A DNA stretch of 64,000 nucleotides from Eubacterium sp. AM49-13BH (GCF_003464165.1 NZ_QSEK01000004.1:42169-106168); one strand, 5' to 3'. Numbered from the stretch's first letter, positions 54,796-63,168 are shown. The notes: generated by a model from the sequence alone, not told the origin. Made by a program: numbers and translations.

Positions 54796-54984
54796 ATGGA
54801 AAACAGATTTATCCGAGCCGAAGATGTGGCTCAGGAACTAAACGTATCAAAACCTTATGCATATAAACTCATCAGACAATTAAATGAGGAATTGAAAGCA
54901 AAGGGCTTTATTACGATTGCAGGGCGTGTAAATCGCCAGTATTTTTACGAAAGGCTCTACGGAGCAGGAAAGGGGGAAATGTAA
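54796..54984 (+). CDS. xis: Excisionase-like small HTH protein
   Basis: A 62-residue protein: NRFIRAEDVAQELNVSKPYAYKLIRQLNEELKAKGF (MerR/Xis-type winged helix) followed by ITIAGRVNRQYFYERLYG. It ends at the base before the integrase ATG, so the two are translated together. Such proteins bend DNA at attachment sites and favour excision. A paralogue lies at 62519-62710. Confidence 0.8.
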   Translation: MENRFIRAEDVAQELNVSKPYAYKLIRQLNEELKAKGFITIAGRVNRQYFYERLYGAGKGEM

Positions 54985-56076
54985 ATGCCGGTATTTAAGA
55001 ATGAAGATAACGGTACTTGGTATGTGATGGCAAGGTATGTGAACTGGAAAGGGGAACGCAAGCAGAAATGCAAGCGTGGCTTTGCTACCAAACGAGAAGC
55101 ACAGGAATGGGAAAGAATGTTCAAATTGCAGACTTCTTCAGACCTTGATATGAGTTTTGAAGCCTTTACGGAGCTTTATATCAATGATGTGAAGAACCGT
55201 TTGAAGGAAAACACGTGGCTTACCAAAGAGCATATCATACGCACAAAGATACTTCCGTATTTCGGGAAACTGAAAATCAGCGAGATTTCCACAAAGGAGA
55301 TTATTACTTGGCAGAATGAAATGCTTGCCTATCGTGATGAGAAGAAAAAGCCTTATTCACAGACGTATCTGAAAACGCTGCACAATCAGTTGTCCGCCAT
55401 TTTCAATCACGCTGTCCGCTACTATGAACTGCGTTCCAATCCTGCGGCAAAGGTGGGAAATATGGGACGTGAGGAACACAAGGAAATGCTGTTCTGGACA
55501 AAGGAAGAATACAAGAAATTCTCTTTTGAGATGATGGACAAGCCTGTTTCCTTTTATGCGTTTGAAATGCTTTACTGGTGCGGTATCCGAGAGGGCGAGC
55601 TGTTAGCTTTGACTCCGGCAGATTTCAACTTTGATAAGGAAACAGTCACAATCAATAAATCCTATCAGCGTTTGAAAGGGCAGGATGTGATTACTTCTCC
55701 GAAAACGAAAAAGAGCAACCGCACGATTAAAATGCCGAAGTTTCTGTGTGAGGAAATGAAAGAATATCTCGGTATGCTTTACGGATTGAAGAAGAAAGAC
55801 CGTATCTTTACGGTGACGAAAAGCTATCTTCATCACGAGATGGACAGAGGGGCAAAGGCGGCAGGCGTGAAGCGTATCCGCATTCACGATCTCCGTCACA
55901 GCCACATTTCACTCTTGATTGATATGGGCTTTTCTGCGGTGGCGATTGCTGACCGAGTTGGTCACGAAAGTATTGATATTACTTATCAGTACGCACACCT
56001 CTTTCCGTCAAAGCAGATTGAGATGGCAGAAAAATTAGATGATTTAGGGAAAGGAGATTTTGAAAATGTCAGCTAA
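54985..56076 (+). CDS. int: Tyrosine integrase, Tn916-like
   Basis: A 363-residue recombinase. The N-terminal arm-binding domain opens MPVFKNEDNGTWYVMARYVNWKGERKQKCKRGFATKREAQEWE (AP2-like), followed by a SAM-like core-binding domain (ELYINDVKNRLKENTW). The catalytic domain carries R (GIREGELLAL), the HxxR box (RIHDLRHSHISLL), H (GHESIDITYQYAHLF) and the nucleophile Tyr in that last block. It drives integration and excision of this island, probably at the end of guaA. GGGGGAAA is upstream; the next gene overlaps by 11 bp. Confidence 0.93.
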   Translation: MPVFKNEDNGTWYVMARYVNWKGERKQKCKRGFATKREAQEWERMFKLQTSSDLDMSFEAFTELYINDVKNRLKENTWLTKEHIIRTKILPYFGKLKISEISTKEIITWQNEMLAYRDEKKKPYSQTYLKTLHNQLSAIFNHAVRYYELRSNPAAKVGNMGREEHKEMLFWTKEEYKKFSFEMMDKPVSFYAFEMLYWCGIREGELLALTPADFNFDKETVTINKSYQRLKGQDVITSPKTKKSNRTIKMPKFLCEEMKEYLGMLYGLKKKDRIFTVTKSYLHHEMDRGAKAAGVKRIRIHDLRHSHISLLIDMGFSAVAIADRVGHESIDITYQYAHLFPSKQIEMAEKLDDLGKGDFENVS

Positions 56077-56401
56077 GAACAGAGATAACAAAAATCGTTG
56101 GAGGAATATCACAGTAGGGTTTCGAGTATCGCCCGAAGAAAACGAACTCATTAACAGAGCTGTAGCTCTATCAGGATTGCCAAAACAGGAGTATTGTTAC
56201 CGCCGTTGCTTAAATCAGGATGTGGTGGTACAGGGCAATCCGAGAGTGTATAAGGCGTTGAAAACGGAATTTGCCACAGTCCTTGCGGAACTGAAAAGGA
56301 TTGAAGCAGGAAAAGGTGTGGATGATGAACTGCTGAGTGTAATAGAACTGATTTCCATTATTCTCGGCGGTTTGAAAGGAGAGGATGCGAATGGAGAATA
56401 A
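56066..56401 (+). CDS. mobC: MobC-like plasmid mobilization relaxosome protein
   Basis: A 111-residue protein. The N-terminal half (WRNITVGFRVSPEENELINRAVALSGLPKQEYCYRRCL) is a ribbon-helix-helix domain typical of MobC/NikA-like relaxosome accessory proteins; the C-terminal half is helical. ATG 56066 is spaced for AAGGAGA; the TTG two codons earlier is not. It overlaps int upstream and the RepA-like ATPase downstream. It probably binds the oriT-like region before the mob gene. Confidence 0.75.
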   Translation: MSAKNRDNKNRWRNITVGFRVSPEENELINRAVALSGLPKQEYCYRRCLNQDVVVQGNPRVYKALKTEFATVLAELKRIEAGKGVDDELLSVIELISIILGGLKGEDANGE

Positions 56402-57545
56402 AAAAGAAATGACTATTCCAAATGTATCTGCGGCAACAGATGCGGAACAGTCACTTTCCAAATGTACTGACAATAGTATAGTCAATCAGGATACGGATTT
56501 CAAGGGGTACGAGCAATCTTTTGAAGAAATGCAAAGGGAAATACTCAGACAGTTAGACCCTTCCTATCTGAAAACAGTATCAATGACAACGCTGTATGAT
56601 ACGGTGTTTGAGGTTCAGACACCACTTATCGACGGTCTGCTCCAAAGGGGAACTTACCTTTTCGTAGGTTCCCCGAAAGTGGGAAAGAGCTTTATGATGG
56701 CACAGCTTGCCTATCATATCAGCACAGGCACACCGCTTTGGGAGTATAAGGTGCGTAAGGCAACGGTGCTTTATTTTGCCCTTGAAGATGATTACCCACG
56801 TTTGCAGAAGCGATTGTTTCAGATGTTCGGTGCAAAGGAGACAGGCAATCTGTATTTCGCAACGGAATGTAAAACGGTCAATGGCGGACTGGAAGAACAG
56901 ATAAGAGGGTTTATGAGGGAACACCCAGACACAGGCTTGATTATCATAGACACCTTAAAGCGTGTGCGTGAAGCAGGCGGAGCAGATTACAGCTACGCAA
57001 GTGATTATGATGTTGTGGCAAGGCTGAAAGCGTTGGCAGACAGTTACAAGGTTTCAATGCTTATTGTTCATCATACACGCAAACAAAAATCGGAAGATAT
57101 ATTCGATATGATTTCAGGCACGAATGGTCTGATGGGTGCGGCAGACGGTGCATTTGTTCTCAGTAAGGACAAGCGTACTTCCAACAATGCCACACTTGAT
57201 GTTGCTGGCAGAGACCAGCAGGATATGAAAATCCATCTTGTAAGGGACAGCGAGCGATTGGTGTGGAACTTTGCAAAATCGGAAACGGAGATGTGGAAAG
57301 AACCGCCCGAACCTCTGCTTGAGAAGATAGCGGATACGCTCTTTTCGGAAAGTGACAGATGGGAAGGAACTGCTTCGGAACTTTGCGAAAGGCTTGCGGT
57401 GGATATAAAGCCGAATGTACTTTCTTTAAGGCTCAGTATCAACGCAAGCAGGCTGTTTCGTGATTACGGTATCCGTTATCAGAACAGCCGCACACACGAC
57501 GGAAGAAAGGTTTCACTTTGGAAAGAAACCGAGCAGACGGCGTGA
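56391..57545 (+). CDS. RepA-like AAA_25 helicase/ATPase
   Basis: A 384-residue protein. After about 60 polar residues comes a RecA-fold: TPLIDGLLQRGTYLFVGSPKVGKSFMMAQLAYHI (Walker A GSPKVGKS), LYFALEDDYPRLQKRL, Walker B TGLIIIDTLKRVRE and the LIVHHTRK sensor (about 225). The C-terminus (about 310-384) looks like a winged helix. This family includes plasmid RepA hexameric helicases; on mobilizable islands it supports replication of the excised circle. ATG 56391 overlaps the MobC-like gene. Confidence 0.85.
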   Translation: MENKKEMTIPNVSAATDAEQSLSKCTDNSIVNQDTDFKGYEQSFEEMQREILRQLDPSYLKTVSMTTLYDTVFEVQTPLIDGLLQRGTYLFVGSPKVGKSFMMAQLAYHISTGTPLWEYKVRKATVLYFALEDDYPRLQKRLFQMFGAKETGNLYFATECKTVNGGLEEQIRGFMREHPDTGLIIIDTLKRVREAGGADYSYASDYDVVARLKALADSYKVSMLIVHHTRKQKSEDIFDMISGTNGLMGAADGAFVLSKDKRTSNNATLDVAGRDQQDMKIHLVRDSERLVWNFAKSETEMWKEPPEPLLEKIADTLFSESDRWEGTASELCERLAVDIKPNVLSLRLSINASRLFRDYGIRYQNSRTHDGRKVSLWKETEQTA

Positions 57546-57550
57546 CAAAC

Positions 57551-57850
57551 GGTGTCAAAGGTGTCAATGTTTTTGAGAGCAGCACGCTGTGAAAAACATT
57601 GTCACCATCGTCACACTTTGACACCGGATAAAGTTTAGGGGAGTGTGCAGAGAGTGCCTTTTCAAAGGCGGCTCTTTGGTCTCGCCTGCTGGCTCGGTCG
57701 GTTCGCAGGCGTGTGTGCCACCGGCACACGCTCACCCCTCGGAGAGCCTTCGGAGACGCAAAACCTGTTTACAGGTCGCATTTTTGATGGGTGTACCCGT
57801 CAAAAGTGCTTTTGCGTTACTTTTGACAAAAGTAACAAACCTGAGAATGT
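57551..57850. other. Highly structured region, candidate oriT for the Pre/Mob relaxase
   Basis: Nested perfect inverted repeats: GGTGTCAAAG (57551-57560) with CTTTGACACC (57616-57625), inside it CAATGTTTTT (57565-57574) with AAAAACATTG (57592-57601). Further right lie TGTGCC-ACC-GGCACA, ACCTG-TTTA-CAGGT and ACTTTTGACAAAAGT. The mob gene starts at 57878. Apparent open frames here are overlapping and atypical, so I treat the region as noncoding. Confidence 0.55.
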
Positions 57851-57877
57851 TGAAATTTACAGATGGGAGATGAAAAA

Positions 57878-58759
57878 ATGCAGAGAACGATAAGTGCAAT
57901 GGTCGGTAAAGGCTCGGTCAATCACAATAGCCGAAAGTTCCGAGCAGAAAATGTAGACGGAACTCGTACTCATCTCAATATCGACTACTGCAATGAAAAT
58001 ATAAAGACAGTTTATCACGAATTGTTTGATGAAGCATTGGAAAGATACAATGCCAAGCAGATAAGGTCAGACCGAAAGATAAAAGATTATTATGAAAAAA
58101 TCCGAAGTTCCAAGCAGGAAAAACCGTTCCACGAAATCATTTTACAGGTGGGCGGTAAGGGAAATATGAACGCCGATACGGAAAACGGAGAACTGGCAAA
58201 GCAGATTTTAGATGAATACTATCAGGGTTTTCAGGAGCGAAATCCACAGCTTCGGGTGTTCTCGGCTCATCTGCATATGGATGAAGCTACACCACATCTG
58301 CACATAGATTTTGTACCTTTTACCACAGGCAGCAAGCGTGGACTTGATACAAGAGTGTCACTAAAGCAGGCTCTTGCAACGCAAGGTTTTAAGGGCGGCA
58401 GTCGTGGCGATACGGAGTGGTCGCAATGGATACAGTCCGAAAAAGAACAGCTTGCGGCGGTGATGGAACGTTATGGGATTGAGTGGGAACATTTAGGCAC
58501 ACACGAAAAACATCTTTCTGTTTTGGATTATAAAAAGCAGGAAAGAGAAAAAGAAGTGGCGGCATTAGGTGCGAAAATCGAGCAGAAACAGATTGAATTT
58601 GATGTGTTGTCGGAACGAGTATTGAACTATGATAAGGCAAAAGACGAGCTGTCAAATCTTGAAATAGAGCTTGATACTGCACCGAAATATCAGTTGCCAG
58701 AACCAGAGAAATTTATGACTGCAAAGGCATATAAACCAAAATGGCAGAGCCGGTTGTAA
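57878..58759 (+). CDS. mob: Pre/Mob-type relaxase (MobV-like), main part (frameshifted gene 57878-59037)
   Basis: About 293 residues: QRTISAMVGKGSVNHNSRKFRAENVDGTRTHLNIDYCNENI opening, then the HUH metal motif SAHLHMDEATPHLHIDFVPF (about 128-147) and SEKEQLAAVMERYGIEWEHLGTHEKHLSVLDYKKQERE. It nicks at oriT to mobilise the island. ATG 57878 has GGGAGA 8 bp upstream. The frame ends at KPKWQSRL; one A missing from the AAA run at about 58736 would continue YKTKMAEPVVRKLKQLV into the next frame. The protein is shorter in its coiled-coil middle than many relatives. Confidence 0.88.
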   Translation: MQRTISAMVGKGSVNHNSRKFRAENVDGTRTHLNIDYCNENIKTVYHELFDEALERYNAKQIRSDRKIKDYYEKIRSSKQEKPFHEIILQVGGKGNMNADTENGELAKQILDEYYQGFQERNPQLRVFSAHLHMDEATPHLHIDFVPFTTGSKRGLDTRVSLKQALATQGFKGGSRGDTEWSQWIQSEKEQLAAVMERYGIEWEHLGTHEKHLSVLDYKKQEREKEVAALGAKIEQKQIEFDVLSERVLNYDKAKDELSNLEIELDTAPKYQLPEPEKFMTAKAYKPKWQSRL

Positions 58760-59037
58760 GGAAATTGAAGCAACTTGTCAAAACGGTGCTTGCCCGCTGC
58801 TTTGAGGGGTGGGACAACTATCATAGGCTGAATACAGCGAATGCACAGTTATACCGCACCAATCAGCGTTTGGAGAAAGTCAATGAAAGATTGACCGAAG
58901 AAAACAAAATCCTAAAAGCAGAAAATAAAGATTACAGCCTGCTCCGTAAGGTTTTTGGTCGCAAACAGATAGATGATTTGTTGGAGCAGGCAAGAACAGT
59001 TAAAGGTCGCAAGCGTGATAATACACGATCACGATAG
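58741..59037 (+). CDS. mob: Pre/Mob relaxase, C-terminal part (after frameshift)
   Basis: MAEPVVRKLKQLVKTVLARCFEGWDNYHRLNTANAQLYRTNQRLEKV onward is the helical tail of the MobV-type relaxase, ending ENKDYSLLRKVFGRKQIDDLLEQA, a block seen at the C-terminus of this family. There is no ribosome binding site before the internal Met; it is the 3' part of the gene starting at 57878. Confidence 0.8.
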   Translation: MAEPVVRKLKQLVKTVLARCFEGWDNYHRLNTANAQLYRTNQRLEKVNERLTEENKILKAENKDYSLLRKVFGRKQIDDLLEQARTVKGRKRDNTRSR

Positions 59038-59063
59038 ACAAAAATCACAGGAGGAAAAGGAAA

Positions 59064-59441
59064 ATGACAAAGACAATTTTTGAAGAAATGGGCGGAACTT
59101 ATAGACAGGTGGGTGATTATTTATTGCCGAACATCACAGTACCAGCCGAAGAAGAAATAGAGCCGATTGGTTTATGGGGGAAACGACATGCAAGGCATTT
59201 AAAGGAACACTATAAAGTGTTATATATGAACCTGCTGACAAGCGGAAAGCTGCATAGTTATCTTGCAGAAGTCGATAAGCAAGCAGAGGATATGTTTCTT
59301 CGACTGGTAAAGGAATATGCCGACAGACAAGATGTGACGGAACAATTAAAGAAAGATAATCCCTACGAATGGATTGGAAGAATGAATAATATTCAGGCTT
59401 GTGTGAGGGAAGTTGTAGGAACGGAGTTGATTTACACATAA
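59064..59441 (+). CDS. tnpV: TnpV family transposon-encoded protein
   Basis: 125 residues opening TKTIFEEMGGTYRQVGDYLLPNI and ending IQACVREVVGTELIYT, homologous to the protein at 374-745. GGAGGAAAAGG precedes the ATG. It follows the mob gene by 26 bp, in the position TnpV often takes at the end of a mobilization module. The function is unknown. Confidence 0.85.
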   Translation: MTKTIFEEMGGTYRQVGDYLLPNITVPAEEEIEPIGLWGKRHARHLKEHYKVLYMNLLTSGKLHSYLAEVDKQAEDMFLRLVKEYADRQDVTEQLKKDNPYEWIGRMNNIQACVREVVGTELIYT

Positions 59442-59586
59442 GCGTTTTACGGTATGGTGCTCCTGCGTTTGCTGGAGTGCTGTGGTTGTGGTTGTAAAGA
59501 GGTTGTGAAAGATTGAATTTCGTAATGGTTGGATGTATAATTAGGAAGTGAAAATTTTAATTTGCACTTCCATAAGGTGAAATGTA

Positions 59587-59615
59587 TTGACACAAAAAAT
59601 ACAGTATGATAGTAT
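59587..59615 (+). promoter_or_regulatory. Promoter of the ABC-F resistance gene
   Basis: TTGACA (59587-59592), a 17-bp spacer and TAGTAT (59610-59615). It starts a leader of about 270 nt before the ABC-F ATG. Confidence 0.65.
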
Positions 59616-59624
59616 TGCCATTAG

Positions 59625-59890
59625 AAGAAAGAAAGGCACATTTTGTGTAAGGTGAGGAAATGATTAATAGATAATTTGATTTAAGTAAGACACATATAGT
59701 TATTGAGCCTGTAGAGAATAGGTTTGTTTTGTGTACGCTTAAGTTGGATTATCGCAAGAGGCATTTCCTTTGTTTTCCTTTTGGAAAAGAAATAAGGGTC
59801 TATTTAGCGAGTCTATTTTTGCGTATGCAAAAAAGACTCGTTTTTGTGTGTTCAAAATAATAATTGGCTCAGACTTCGAAAAGGAGAAAC
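59625..59890 (+). promoter_or_regulatory. Attenuator leader of the ABC-F gene
   Basis: Behind the promoter, a possible short leader peptide (ATG ATT AAT AGA TAA at about 59660, after GTGAGGAA) is followed by hairpins. Near the end, GAGTC-TATTTTTGCGTATGCAAAAAA-GACTC (59808-59840 region) is followed by T5, an intrinsic terminator. Ribosome-stalling attenuation of this layout controls many antibiotic-resistance ABC-F genes. Confidence 0.65.
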
Positions 59891-59894
59891 TTTA

Positions 59895-61439
59895 ATGTTG
59901 CAGATAAAAAAATTAAATTTAACACATAAAAAAGACCTGAGAATAATTCTTAATGATTTCAACCTTGTGCTAAATGATGGAGATAAGGCAGTTATTATTG
60001 GAGAAGAGGGAAATGGGAAATCGACATTAATGAAGTGGATATACAATCCGTCGCTTGTAGAAAACTATATAGAAGCAGATGGGGAAAGGATAATGGGACA
60101 CGAACGTCTTGGTTATCTTCCGCAGGAGATGCTCGATGAAGATAAGGAAAAAACAATATACGAATATTTTTCTGAAGAGGAAATATTCTGGGAGAAAACG
60201 CCTAAAGAATTGTCTGTTATTGCGGGAAAATTTGGAATGAAAAATGATTTTTTCTACAGTAACCAGACAATGGGTAGTCTTTCAGGAGGCGAAAAAGTCA
60301 AGACACAACTTATGAGGCTTTTCATTCGCGATGTTTCTGTGCTGTTGTTGGACGAACCTTCCAATGACATCGACATTGCGACGCTTACATTACTGGAAAA
60401 AATCATAAATGACTGGAAGCACATTGTGCTTTTTATTTCACACGATGAAACGCTGATAGAGCGTACTGCCAACATGGTGATACATATCGAGCAGATTATA
60501 CGAAAAACAAAGGCGAGATATACCGTGGCAAAGCTTCCCTATAGACGCTATGTGGAAGAACGGCTTCATAAATTTGAAATCCAAAAACAGCGGGCACTGA
60601 GTGACCGTAGGGAGAAAAAGATTCGCGATGAAAAATATCAAAGAGTTATGCAGAGTGTACAAGGTGCATTAAGAAGTTGTACCAGACAAGCACCGTCTGT
60701 TGCCAAAAACTTAAAGGACAAAATGCATACGGTTAAGGCAATGGAACGAAGATTTGAAAAAGAAGATGAAAATATGACTCAGATGCCGGAACAGGAAGAA
60801 GCAATCTTTGTCAAATTAGGGGATGAAAACTCACACATTCCCGCAGGAAAAACGGTCATAGAATATGAACTTTCAAAGCTTGTGACTCCGGATGGCAAAA
60901 GAATTTTAGCAGAAGGAATTCATTTAAAAATAAAAGGTTCAGAAAAAATCTGTATGATAGGAGCCAACGGGGCAGGAAAAACGACTCTTCTAAAAAAGAT
61001 AGCGGAAGAACTCCTAAATCGGAATGACATTAAAGCAGAATATATGCCTCAAACTTATGAAGACCTGCTGGATTTGGATGTTACACCGGTTGATTACCTT
61101 GATAAAACAGGAGATAAAGAAGAGCGTACAAGAATTAGAACATACCTTGGTTCACTTAAATACACACCAGATGAAATGGAGCATCCGATTCGGGAGTTAT
61201 CAGGCGGACAAAAGGCGAAAGTGCTTCTCTTGAGGATGAGCTTAAGTGGTGCAAATGTTCTTATTCTGGATGAACCGACAAGAAATTTTTCACCATTGTC
61301 CGGTCCGGTAATAAGAAAAATGCTCCGAGAATTTCCGGGGGCTGTCATTAGCATTTCTCACGATAGAAAGTATATTGAAGAGGTGTGCGATAAAATATAT
61401 CAGCTAAATCCTAATGGATTACAGCTAATTGGTGATTGA
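59895..61439 (+). CDS. ABC-F family ATPase, probable ribosome-protection resistance protein
   Basis: A 514-residue protein with two ABC domains and no membrane segments: Walker A GEEGNGKST (36-44) and GANGAGKTT (about 365), signatures SLSGGEKVK and LSGGQKAK, Walker B LLLDEPSND and LILDEPTRN. A linker of about 100 residues joins them (YTVAKLPYRRYVEERLHKFEIQKQRALSDRREKK to MHTVKAMERRFEKEDENM), long enough to reach the peptidyl transferase centre as in Lsa/Vga/Msr-type proteins. ATG 59895 has AAAAGGAG upstream. The attenuator leader and neighbouring Lnu-like gene support resistance to lincosamide/pleuromutilin/streptogramin A drugs; the exact spectrum is inferred. Confidence 0.82.
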   Translation: MLQIKKLNLTHKKDLRIILNDFNLVLNDGDKAVIIGEEGNGKSTLMKWIYNPSLVENYIEADGERIMGHERLGYLPQEMLDEDKEKTIYEYFSEEEIFWEKTPKELSVIAGKFGMKNDFFYSNQTMGSLSGGEKVKTQLMRLFIRDVSVLLLDEPSNDIDIATLTLLEKIINDWKHIVLFISHDETLIERTANMVIHIEQIIRKTKARYTVAKLPYRRYVEERLHKFEIQKQRALSDRREKKIRDEKYQRVMQSVQGALRSCTRQAPSVAKNLKDKMHTVKAMERRFEKEDENMTQMPEQEEAIFVKLGDENSHIPAGKTVIEYELSKLVTPDGKRILAEGIHLKIKGSEKICMIGANGAGKTTLLKKIAEELLNRNDIKAEYMPQTYEDLLDLDVTPVDYLDKTGDKEERTRIRTYLGSLKYTPDEMEHPIRELSGGQKAKVLLLRMSLSGANVLILDEPTRNFSPLSGPVIRKMLREFPGAVISISHDRKYIEEVCDKIYQLNPNGLQLIGD

Positions 61440-61523
61440 TAACAAAAAGGATGAAAGACTGACAAATTTCAGGCTTTTAGTGAGTTGGAAAGCATACAAA
61501 GATTTGAATTTGGAGGATAGATT

Positions 61524-62021
61524 ATGGTACGTACAGAAGATGCATGTGAAATTATAAAATATGCTTTGCAAAACGAAATTAAAGTATATTTAGATGGCGG
61601 ATGGGGTGTTGATGCACTTCTTAAAAGAGAATCAAGAATACACAATGATATTGATTTGTTTGTTGAACTGAAACATTATCATGATTATATTTATGTGATT
61701 AAGCAGCATGGATTTGAGGAAGTAAATACTGATTATACAACGGATGGTCATACTGTCTGGAAAGATGATAAACAAAGAATCATTGATTTACATTGTTTTG
61801 AATTTACAGATGACGGAATTGTTTATGAGGGAGATATATTTCCATCAAAAACTTTTTCCGGTATTGGAAAAGTTGGAGATATAACTGTTTCTTGTATTGA
61901 ACCATTGAGTCAGGTAATGCTTCATTTGGGATATGAACACGATAAAAATGATGTGCATGATGTGATGCTGTTGTGTGAAACATTTCAAATAGCAATACCA
62001 GATGAATATAAGGAAAAGTAA
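61524..62021 (+). CDS. Lnu-type lincosamide nucleotidyltransferase-like protein
   Basis: A 165-residue protein matching small lincosamide nucleotidyltransferases (LnuA/C type) in length and motifs: VYLDGGWGVDALLKRESRIHNDIDLFVE with GGWGVD at 25-30 and metal-binding D42/D44, then YTTDGHTVWKDDKQRIIDLHCFEF with the conserved DLH. Such enzymes adenylylate lincomycin and clindamycin. GGAGG precedes the ATG. It lies 84 bp after the ABC-F gene on the same strand, so a transcript may carry both: drug modification plus ribosome protection. Substrate identity is unproven. Confidence 0.82.
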   Translation: MVRTEDACEIIKYALQNEIKVYLDGGWGVDALLKRESRIHNDIDLFVELKHYHDYIYVIKQHGFEEVNTDYTTDGHTVWKDDKQRIIDLHCFEFTDDGIVYEGDIFPSKTFSGIGKVGDITVSCIEPLSQVMLHLGYEHDKNDVHDVMLLCETFQIAIPDEYKEK

Positions 62022-62121
62022 AATTTCAGTTTTGTGTTGAATCTCTAAGCAAAATAGCTTATAATTTGACATGCTACATATAGTTATTATCCACAGTTAT
62101 CGAGTAGGTGTTATCAATGCC

Positions 62122-62143
62122 GATAACAAAATGATAACATTAG
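62122..62143. repeat. Tandem 11-bp repeat, right end of the island
   Basis: GATAACAAAAT-GATAACATTAG. It matches the pair at 53585-53606 in 17 of the first 18 bases. A related exact tandem GATACACTTTT x2 lies at 62312-62333. These are likely integrase arm sites. Confidence 0.5.
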
Positions 62144-62239
62144 CTCGTATAGGCAGGATAATATGGATATATCAAATAATCAAAAGAACGAGAAACATTA
62201 CAGAGAATAATTCCTAAACAAAAAGCGTTAGTCTTTGTA

Positions 62240-62298
62240 GAGTTTGAGTAGTACCACAAAAGCCTGAAACCTAGTAAAATCAAGGGTTTTGGGCTTTC
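62240..62298 (+). other. Candidate attR and displaced guaA terminator
   Basis: GAGTTTGAGTAG (62240-62251) resembles the end of guaA. AAAGCCTGAAACC (62258-62270) and GGTTTTGGGCTTT (62285-62297) form a terminator-like hairpin, which could be the original guaA terminator pushed away by the island. The remaining sequence from 62022 to 62518 holds no supported gene. Confidence 0.4.
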
Positions 62299-62518
62299 TT
62301 TATGCCTTCATGATACACTTTTGATACACTTTTTTAGTGCCAAAGGATATCAAGAAACAAATCTTTGAATAATTTCATTTGTCCAAATTGGGAATCACTT
62401 TTCTAAAAATATATCCATTTTTCCAAAAAACAAATTTTTTCAGTTGAGTTTAGTAATAAGGAATTTTTCAACCCAAATGTATTTTGAAATAACAAATACA
62501 GCACCAAGGAGGTTGATT

Positions 62519-62710
62519 ATGTACAAAACAGATAGTTTTATCTCAGCTGATGAGATTAAAGAGATAGTTGGCATTTCCAAATCCAAAGCCTATAGCTTGA
62601 TTCAAGAACTTAATTCGGAATTAAAAGAAAAGGGTTATTTAACAGTTACCGGTAGAGTTAGTAGAAAGTACTTTGAAGAAAGATTCTATGGCTTAGTAGA
62701 AAAAGAATAG
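62519..62710 (+). CDS. Excisionase-like small HTH protein, second copy
   Basis: A 63-residue protein (SFISADEIKEIVGISKSKAYSLIQELNSELKEKGYL, then VTGRVSRKYFEERFYGL) aligned along its length with the xis protein at 54796. ATG 62519 has AAGGAGG upstream; the longer frame to 62444 does not. No integrase follows within the window, so this may be the start of another element or a regulator recruited from one. Confidence 0.7.
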   Translation: MYKTDSFISADEIKEIVGISKSKAYSLIQELNSELKEKGYLTVTGRVSRKYFEERFYGLVEKE

Positions 62711-62777
62711 GAGGAAATGCAATGGGGAGCAGCTTGGACAGTTACAGAGTGGACTTGTTACAGAGTTTGATTCAGAA

Positions 62778-63107
62778 ATGGATTTTGATACTAAGGAGAT
62801 TCTTGATGAAGCCTTCAAGTCATTTTCAGGCTTGGATTACCATATATTAATGAAGGAATATGGAATGCTTGGAGAACAGATTCGAAATCAGGAAATGTGT
62901 GATTTTGTTGTAACTTCTTTATTCCAGAAGCTTCTTATTGAAGATAAAACAATTCGTTCTAAGGCAGATCCAGTTAAGACTGCGTATAATAAGAAAAACA
63001 AAATCAAGAAAGCACTTGCCTCATTAAATGGCAAGGTTAATATGTCAGATCTTATTGGAACAATCGAAACTTATGTCGAGGATAAGTTGAAGTCTTATAC
63101 AAATTAA
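62778..63107 (+). CDS. Hypothetical accessory protein
   Basis: A 109-residue helical protein (EILDEAFKSFSGLDYHILMKEYGMLGEQIRNQEMC to LIGTIETYVEDKLKSYTN). The Met at 62778 is probably internal: the same frame runs upstream reading GEQLGQLQSGLVTEFDSE, and GGAGGAAATG at about 62711-62720 offers a start in a different frame, so a short indel may hide the true N-terminus. I recognise no family. It lies between the Xis-like gene and a terminator. Confidence 0.5.
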   Translation: MDFDTKEILDEAFKSFSGLDYHILMKEYGMLGEQIRNQEMCDFVVTSLFQKLLIEDKTIRSKADPVKTAYNKKNKIKKALASLNGKVNMSDLIGTIETYVEDKLKSYTN

Positions 63108-63125
63108 ACATATTGATACTTATGG

Positions 63126-63154
63126 TGCCCTGGGACAAACCTCAGGGCATTTTA
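63126..63154 (+). terminator. Terminator
   Basis: TGCCCTG (63126-63132) / CAGGGCA (63143-63149) stem followed by a short T run. Confidence 0.7.
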
Positions 63155-63168
63155 ATTGAACAAACTTT

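Noticed and set aside
54509..54841. Open frames over the GC-rich xis leader
   Set aside because: They arise from few AT-rich stop codons in a GC-rich stretch on both strands and overlap xis; no ribosome binding site.
57643..57893. Overlapping open frames with Cys/Arg-rich products before the mob gene
   Set aside because: Two frames are open at once, composition is not protein-like, and the stretch is a string of hairpins; better read as oriT-like noncoding DNA.
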